Shown here piece by piece: positions 9,001 through 10,772 of a stretch of 10,772 bases of DNA; position 1 is the stretch's first letter; every line of letters begins with the position of its first letter. Under the pieces are notes generated by a model, which saw only the letters and a program-made list of their open reading frames with translations, was not told the DNA's origin and made no database searches. The translations under genes and the position numbers were made by a program. Source of the stretch: Phoronis ovalis (lineage: Eukaryota; Phoronida; Phoronidae); contig JAOXYB010060068.1 of the NCBI GenBank assembly GCA_028565635.1, positions 1 to 10,772 on the forward strand. The letters are read 5' to 3'.

Positions 9001-9781
9001 TTGAAAATTTTAAATTAAAAGTATTATTTTTCCTGTCTGTTATAAGAATGCATGGAAAATTTCCTTGGGGCATTTGTGGAAAAACTCAGAGTACACAAGC
9101 ACGACTGAAAAATCATGTGAAAGAATTTTTTGCTATTATAAGAACTTATAATGGCGCAAGCTTTGAGATGAACAAATAGAGTAATAATTTTAAACATGAA
9201 ATGATAAAGTATATTAATTTTCTGATCCTGTTTCTGAGCATGGGTACCCGGTATTTTCACAGTTGGCAGTCTGAGGATATTTTCCTGTAATTTGGTCAGA
9301 AATTAATGCAATGAGTATATATTTAAATTTCAGAATCAGTGTCCTTGGTTCAGGTAGTGACTATTCTACATTTTATTTGCGACCAGGTGTACCTTGTATA
9401 GATTATAGTTATACATTTGTTGAGGTAATAATAATATTTCAACAATTTTTATATTTTTGTAGACATTTCTTCTTTGTGACCAGTATTGTGTACTTCTTTA
9501 TCTAATTCTGATTCACTTCCGATCCAGAAGACTCTTAAATACCAGAGAATATCGGCTGGCCATCAGCAAAGAACTGATGTCAAAATGAAATTTAGCTAAA
9601 ACAGTTGGGAAGTGCATGAAGAAATGTCTAGGAAAATGATCTGAAACTTAATATTAATATGATTATTGTTTTCATGATATTAAATTTCAGAATTGGTTCT
9701 TTGGGTGCTGGTAGTGACTATGCACCATTTTATCAACGTGTTGGTGTGCCAGCTATTGATTACTCATATACATTTGATGAG
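2819..9781 (+). CDS. FOLH1-like: M28B membrane zinc peptidase, glutamate carboxypeptidase II-like (partial, spliced)
   Basis: Twelve phase-matched exons give 533 residues, against about 750 for full-length human FOLH1; the 3' exons lie outside the window. Order: cytosolic tail, membrane anchor (about 5-27), linker, PA/apical domain inserted in the peptidase (about 115-345), then the M28 catalytic core. In GCPII the family ligands are H377, D387, E425 and D453 with base E424; here they are H374, D384, E422, D450 and E421, a constant offset of three. The calcium ligands of human GCPII (T269, Y272, E433, E436) match T267, Y270, E430 and E433. R210 of the glutamate pocket matches R209, but N257 is T257, and the arginine patch (463, 534, 536) reads H, D, S. 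The product is predicted to be an ectoenzyme trimming peptides at the cell surface, perhaps aminopeptidase-like as NAALADL1 is. Orthology within FOLH1/NAALAD2/NAALADL1 is unresolved. Exon 12 exists in two alternative copies. Confidence 0.95.
3031..4496 (+). other. Intron 1 (1,466 nt)
   Basis: The longest intron in the gene, bounded by GTATGT and TTATAG. It holds no supported exon. It contains three CATTCACG strings (3711-3718, 3764-3771, 3784-3791), a slightly GC-richer patch near 3550-3600, and a possible transposon-like patch near 4195-4265, none of which I can identify. An earlier AG at 4448-4449 is not used because reading from it meets TAG within a few codons. Confidence 0.85.
3711..3791. 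repeat. CATTCACG short repeat cluster
   Basis: CATTCACG occurs at 3711-3718, 3764-3771 and 3784-3791, the first two preceded by AC or CAC. In an AT-rich intron with few CpG dinucleotides, three copies in 81 nt stand out. It may be the edge of a degenerate dispersed repeat. No function can be assigned. Confidence 0.4.
4497..4656 (+). CDS. FOLH1-like: Exon 2: start of ectodomain
   Basis: The first base completes codon 71 (AG|G, Arg); residues 72-124 follow and the exon ends in phase 0 at AATCAG|GTGTGT. The PHLAGTEQ block is the hallmark of the first ectodomain strand and helix in FOLH1 and NAALAD2. SKWKHYGLD and YDILLSYP align with SQWKEFGLD and YDVLLSYP of the human enzyme. Two N-glycosylation sequons are visible, N103-A-S and N118-E-T, the latter at the position of the human N121 sequon, which fits a luminal or extracellular ectodomain. 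Confidence 0.96.
5086..5220 (+). CDS. FOLH1-like: Exon 3: entry into the PA/apical domain
   Basis: Exactly 45 codons (residues 125-169), phase 0 to 0, acceptor TTTTTCAAAG and donor [27 protein letters not shown] matches the IVPPFSAFSPQGMPE block of human FOLH1. There is a sequon at N151-N-T. The stretch between (about 130-155) is less conserved and rich in charged residues, as is usual in this surface region of the family. Confidence 0.95.
5576..5704 (+). CDS. FOLH1-like: Exon 4: PA/apical domain with glutamate-pocket arginine
   Basis: Forty-three codons (residues 170-212), phase 0 to 0, acceptor TTTTCAG and donor GATAAG|GTACTG. The blocks [23 protein letters not shown] and KIFRGDK are almost the same as in human FOLH1. 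R209 in the last block corresponds to human R210, which binds the carboxylate of the C-terminal glutamate. The sequon N194-C-T is at the position of human N195. This exon is among the best conserved. Confidence 0.97.
6007..6190 (+). CDS. FOLH1-like: Exon 5: PA/apical domain, calcium-site residues
   Basis: Residues 213-273 plus the first base of codon 274 (phase 0 to 1), acceptor TTTCCTAG and donor [32 protein letters not shown] and [11 protein letters not shown] are family blocks. T267 and Y270 match the calcium ligands T269 and Y272 of human GCPII. Where the human enzyme has N257, which helps hold the substrate carboxylate, this protein has T257. The N-terminal part reads [11 protein letters not shown] against VKNAQLAGAKG in human. 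The frame stays open past the donor to 6372, but that part is intronic. Confidence 0.96.
6495..6684 (+). CDS. FOLH1-like: Exon 6: end of PA/apical domain
   Basis: Phase 1 to 2: AT completes D274, then residues 275-336 and two bases of R337 (acceptor TTTGTAG, donor GGAAG|GTATAA). The first residues DYAYR continue the YPAN of exon 5, as in YPANEYAYR of human FOLH1. [17 protein letters not shown] matches the SIPVHPIGYYDAQKLLE block. N324-V-T is a further sequon. The stretch after it (about 328-337) aligns poorly with vertebrates. Confidence 0.95.
7071..7156 (+). CDS. FOLH1-like: Exon 7: return into the peptidase core
   Basis: Phase 2 to 1: one base completes R337, then residues 338-365 and one base of D366 (acceptor AATTTTAG, donor CCTG|GTATGT). 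The pattern KIYN....[17 protein letters not shown] corresponds to HIHS....TRIYNVIGTLRGAVEPD of human FOLH1, the strand leading to the first zinc ligand. At 86 nt it is the second-smallest constitutive exon after exon 11, but the phase fit on both sides and the block identity make it secure. Confidence 0.95.
7458..7577 (+). CDS. FOLH1-like: Exon 8: first two zinc ligands (H374, D384)
   Basis: Phase 1 to 1: residues 366-405 and the first base of codon 406 (acceptor GTCTTACAG, donor AACAG|GTAATT). The block [18 protein letters not shown] contains H374 and the bridging D384, matching H377 and D387 of human GCPII. G372, R375, W378, F380 and the DP-SG pair are family-invariant or nearly so, so this is the clearest M28 signature in the window. 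Confidence 0.98.
7868..7950 (+). CDS. FOLH1-like: Exon 9: catalytic base and zinc ligand (E421, E422)
   Basis: Phase 1 to 0: residues 406-433 (acceptor TTTTCAG, donor GTTGAG|GTAGAC). [19 protein letters not shown] matches [19 protein letters not shown] in human FOLH1. E421 is the expected general base (human E424) and E422 a zinc ligand (human E425). E430 and E433, within the GSYEWVE block, match the calcium ligands E433 and E436. Position 419 is G where human has D. Confidence 0.98.
8226..8357 (+). CDS. FOLH1-like: Exon 10: third-site zinc ligand (D450), lost arginine-patch residue
   Basis: Forty-four codons (residues 434-477), phase 0 to 0 (acceptor TTCATTGCAG, donor AAAAAG|GTAGTA). [16 protein letters not shown] aligns with LQERGVAYINADSSIE; D450 is the zinc ligand equivalent to human D453. 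Ten residues on, human R463 of the arginine patch is replaced by H460 ([12 protein letters not shown]). AGASPLL fits the usual ....TPLM/L turn before the next helix. Confidence 0.96.
8358..8770 (+). other. Intron 10 (413 nt) with an imperfect hairpin
   Basis: Bounded by GTAGTA and TATTGCAG. CCTTCATCAGTC (8446-8457) and GACCGATGAAGT (8479-8490) are imperfect inverted copies (10 of 12 positions pair) separated by about 21 nt, giving a short potential stem-loop. No exon is seen. An open frame on the opposite strand overlaps this intron but has no recognisable motif. Confidence 0.7.
8771..8847 (+). CDS. FOLH1-like: Exon 11: surface segment before the alternative exons
   Basis: Phase 0 to 2: residues 478-502 and two bases (AA) of K503. 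The acceptor is GTATTGCAG and the donor AA|GTAAGT, the strongest donor in the gene. [19 protein letters not shown] aligns with the human GKSLYESWTKKSPSPEF segment. The donor is fixed by the frame, since reading one codon further gives TAA. This exon must choose between two downstream acceptors, at 9334 and 9691. Confidence 0.94.
8848..9333 (+). other. Intron 11 (486 nt to exon 12a; 843 nt to exon 12b)
   Basis: Bounded by GTAAGT and AAATTTCAG. It contains an open frame at 9048-9179 with a degenerate zinc-finger-like pattern, described separately. The rest is AT-rich with no recognisable content. Any control element for the exon 12a/12b choice would most likely lie here or at 9425-9690. Confidence 0.75.
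9048..9179 (+). pseudogene. Possible decayed C2H2 zinc-finger fragment inside intron 11
   Basis: A 43-codon open frame starts [14 protein letters not shown], continues STQARLKNH, and ends at TAG 9177-9179. It resembles one C2H2 finger with its linker (H-x-G-(E)K-P-x-C-x2-C-G-K-x5-A-x-L-x2-H-x3-H). The first cysteine position is W (TGG, one base from TGT or TGC) and the last histidine position is F, so it could not bind zinc normally. No further fingers are visible either side. A pyrimidine-rich tract and AG precede it at 9046, and reading from there continues the frame of exon 11. It could therefore also be an alternative terminal exon giving a truncated, inactive product. A chance resemblance is quite possible. 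Confidence 0.3.
9334..9424 (+). CDS. FOLH1-like: Exon 12a: alternative S1-pocket exon, upstream copy
   Basis: 91 nt, phase 2 to 0; acceptor TTTAAATTTCAG, donor GTTGAG|GTAATA. It encodes K503 (shared codon) and residues 504-533, beginning [14 protein letters not shown] and ending DYSYTFVE. It aligns with the human segment around N519, D520, R534 and R536. D512 is kept, S511 replaces N519, and D526 and S528 replace the two arginines. Against exon 12b it is identical at 21 of 30 residues. No stop or frame break is present and both splice sites are good, so there is no sign of decay. Using it together with 12b would give a stop eight codons into 12b, so the two should be alternatives. Confidence 0.88.
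9425..9690 (+). other. Spacer intron between exons 12a and 12b (266 nt)
   Basis: Runs from GTAATA to TTAAATTTCAG, with an acceptor string almost identical to that of exon 12a. At 266 nt it is long enough for normal splicing, so steric hindrance from a too-short intron would not enforce exclusion. No exon or repeat was recognised in it. It would be removed as part of the larger intron on whichever side the chosen exon lies. Confidence 0.75.
9691..9781 (+). CDS. FOLH1-like: Exon 12b: alternative S1-pocket exon, downstream copy
   Basis: 91 nt, phase 2 to 0; acceptor TATTAAATTTCAG, donor GATGAG|GTATAA. It encodes K503 and residues 504-533, beginning [14 protein letters not shown] and ending [20 protein letters not shown] is the form I associate with NAALADL1 and many other M28B members, so this copy looks like the ancestral one and 12a the more diverged. 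Differences from 12a fall at residues 505, 506, 509, 514, 515, 518, 520, 524 and 532. Like 12a it lacks the arginines that make human GCPII prefer acidic P1 residues. Confidence 0.93.
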
Positions 9782-10348
9782 GTATAATTATATTGCCTTT
9801 ACAATAATTTCACAGCAGCTCATGTGATTTGTCATTGTCTTGACACAGGAATTTACTTAGTTCTAATGTTGCCATGACCAACTCCTAACCTATATGTAGA
9901 GCTAATATAATTTACACTGTAATCATATCTGGTATAGCAGCCATGATATGGTTTCTTCTAGAGGTTATAATTCCATGTTTCATGCAGAATTGATTAGTAG
10001 CCAACTTTAAGACGTCCTACAAAATAGGTTGATGCTTCCCTGGTATGCAGCAATGTTCACAAATTTGAACTTGCTTGACTTGATGCTATGTGGCACTCCA
10101 CAACATGATTTAATTGTTACAGTAGGTTTCCAAGTTATGCTCTCTCGTATATGCAAAATACTGGTTTGTGATGCGGTAAAATGAAGTCAGAAATATCTGT
10201 TGCGACAGGACATTGAGGAGGGAAATGGGGCATAGTGACAGCAGCTCCAAGGAAATAAAATTGCCTTTTCATGAATCAAAAGTAATAAATCTCAGCAATC
10301 GTGAGTCATAAAAATAATACGACCCTTTCCCACCTCAACTATTGGTAA

Positions 10349-10588
10349 ACAGGCTGCACTCCTGGTAAGAAGATAATTATATTGGATGGTCATTTAAAAT
10401 GGTTACTTCAGGGACCTGCGATGGAGAGTTATTTATCATACTTTATTCTGCAAAATACTGTATCAAAGATAGAAAAGGAAGGTGTAAGGGAAGGGTTCAA
10501 TCTCATTGCACAGATTAGAAGTAAAAATGATAAACTGATTGCAATAAACAAAATTATTGCAACCCTAAAATATGAAAATAAAGCATAA
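10349..10588 (+). other. Unassigned open frame in intron 12
   Basis: The frame is open for 79 codons between TAA (10346-10348) and TAA (10586-10588), with an internal ATG at 10421. It reads TGCTPGKKIIILDGH early and has a lysine-rich C-terminal part (SKIEKEGVREGFN, IRSKNDKLIAINK). I do not recognise it. A candidate acceptor (TTACTTCAG) precedes GGACCTGCG inside it, but the frame does not match the expected next peptidase exon. For AT-rich DNA a frame this long is mildly unusual; it may be a transposon remnant or chance. Confidence 0.25.
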
Positions 10589-10674
10589 TATTTATCACAT
10601 TGCACGAACCAAAATAAAATTCAATAAATCCCCCGGGATACTCAAGGTTTTTTGACTGCGGGGATGTGCCGCGG

Positions 10675-10772
10675 AACCCAATCCAAAAGTTTAGATTGTG
10701 GTAGCAAACCCAATCCAAATTTTTTGAAATTTTAGGGTAGTAATCCAAATTTTGTGAAATATAAGGGTAGCA
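10675..10772. repeat. Short tandem repeat, about three units, cut by the window end
   Basis: Three units of about 31-35 nt start AA(CCC)AATCCAAA, continue with a T-rich stretch and GAAAT(T/A)TTA or a variant, and end GGGTAG(C/T)A or GTGGTAGCA: 10675-10706, 10707-10741 and 10742-10772. The array may continue beyond the window. It is preceded by a GC-rich segment (10631-10674) containing CCCCCGGGA and GGGGATGTGCCGCGG that contrasts with the surrounding DNA, as if both belong to one repeat element. Confidence 0.7.

Larger units (their letters stand above)
9782..10772 (+). other. Start of intron 12, open at the window edge
   Basis: After the donor GTATAA at 9782 no further peptidase exon is seen. 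In particular there is nothing resembling the YPxYH block that carries the last zinc ligand (human H553). The interval holds an unassigned open frame (10349-10588) and a partial tandem repeat (10675-10772). The following coding exons must lie to the right of the window. Confidence 0.8.

Noticed and set aside
9024-9260. 78-residue open frame on the - strand
   Set aside because: It lies antisense in intron 11 with no motif; the sense strand at this place has the more interesting zinc-finger-like frame.
9311-9333. ATG at 9311 as a start of a separate small protein containing exon 12a
   Set aside because: The frame simply reads from intron into exon 12a through the acceptor AATTTCAG; the exon part aligns precisely from 9334 and the intron part has no counterpart.
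9334-9424. Exon 12a as a dead exon relic
   Set aside because: It has no stop, no indel and good splice sites, and it keeps the structural residues shared with 12b. Only expression data could revive this view.
10414-10600. Candidate next peptidase exon after TTACTTCAG
   Set aside because: The translation in the required phase (GPAMESYLSYFIL) does not resemble the conserved segment with the last zinc ligand, and there is no YPxYH block in any frame.
1-10772. Bacterial or viral origin, operon, CRISPR or mobile-element system
   Set aside because: Phase-consistent GT-AG introns split one conserved animal-type protein over nearly 7 kb, and no regularly spaced CRISPR-like repeats, transposase or capsid-type genes are visible.

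Overview
The window is eukaryotic genomic DNA, AT-rich (about two thirds A+T by eye), and most likely from an invertebrate animal. It carries the 5' two thirds of one intron-containing gene on the + strand. No RNA gene, CRISPR array, bacterial-type operon or second complete gene was found. Introns mostly run about 275-490 nt (the first is about 1.47 kb), all with GT-AG ends. This compact layout and the dispersed AT-rich repeats fit an invertebrate better than a vertebrate, but I cannot name the species.

The gene encodes a type II membrane zinc peptidase of family M28B, the glutamate carboxypeptidase II group (FOLH1/PSMA, NAALAD2, NAALADL1). I assembled twelve consecutive coding exons by matching reading phase across every splice junction (2819-3030, 4497-4656, 5086-5220, 5576-5704, 6007-6190, 6495-6684, 7071-7156, 7458-7577, 7868-7950, 8226-8357, 8771-8847, then 9334-9424 or 9691-9781). 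They give 533 residues: a short cytosolic tail, one membrane anchor, a PA/apical domain and most of the peptidase domain. The zinc ligands H374, D384, E422 and D450 and the catalytic base E421 are present. The last zinc ligand (human H553) and the C-terminal dimerisation domain lie beyond the right edge. The arginine patch that gives human GCPII its taste for acidic P1 residues is absent, and the local signature there is closer to NAALADL1, an aminopeptidase-like relative.

The most interesting feature is at 9334-9781. The exon lining the S1 side of the active site occurs twice in tandem. Both copies are 91 nt, with intact splice sites and identical phase, 62/91 identical in DNA and 21/30 in protein. 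Because 91 is not a multiple of three and the phases do not chain, using both copies gives an early stop and using neither shifts the frame. The arrangement therefore looks like a frame-locked, mutually exclusive exon pair that would let one gene make two peptidases differing at the substrate pocket. I know of no description of this for the family.

Layout: 1-2807 is upstream DNA with dispersed and tandem repeats and a possible 5' UTR exon or trans-splice acceptor; 2819-9781 is the peptidase gene; 9782-10772 is the following intron with an unassigned open frame and a short tandem repeat cut by the window edge. Intron 11 also holds a possible decayed C2H2 zinc-finger fragment.
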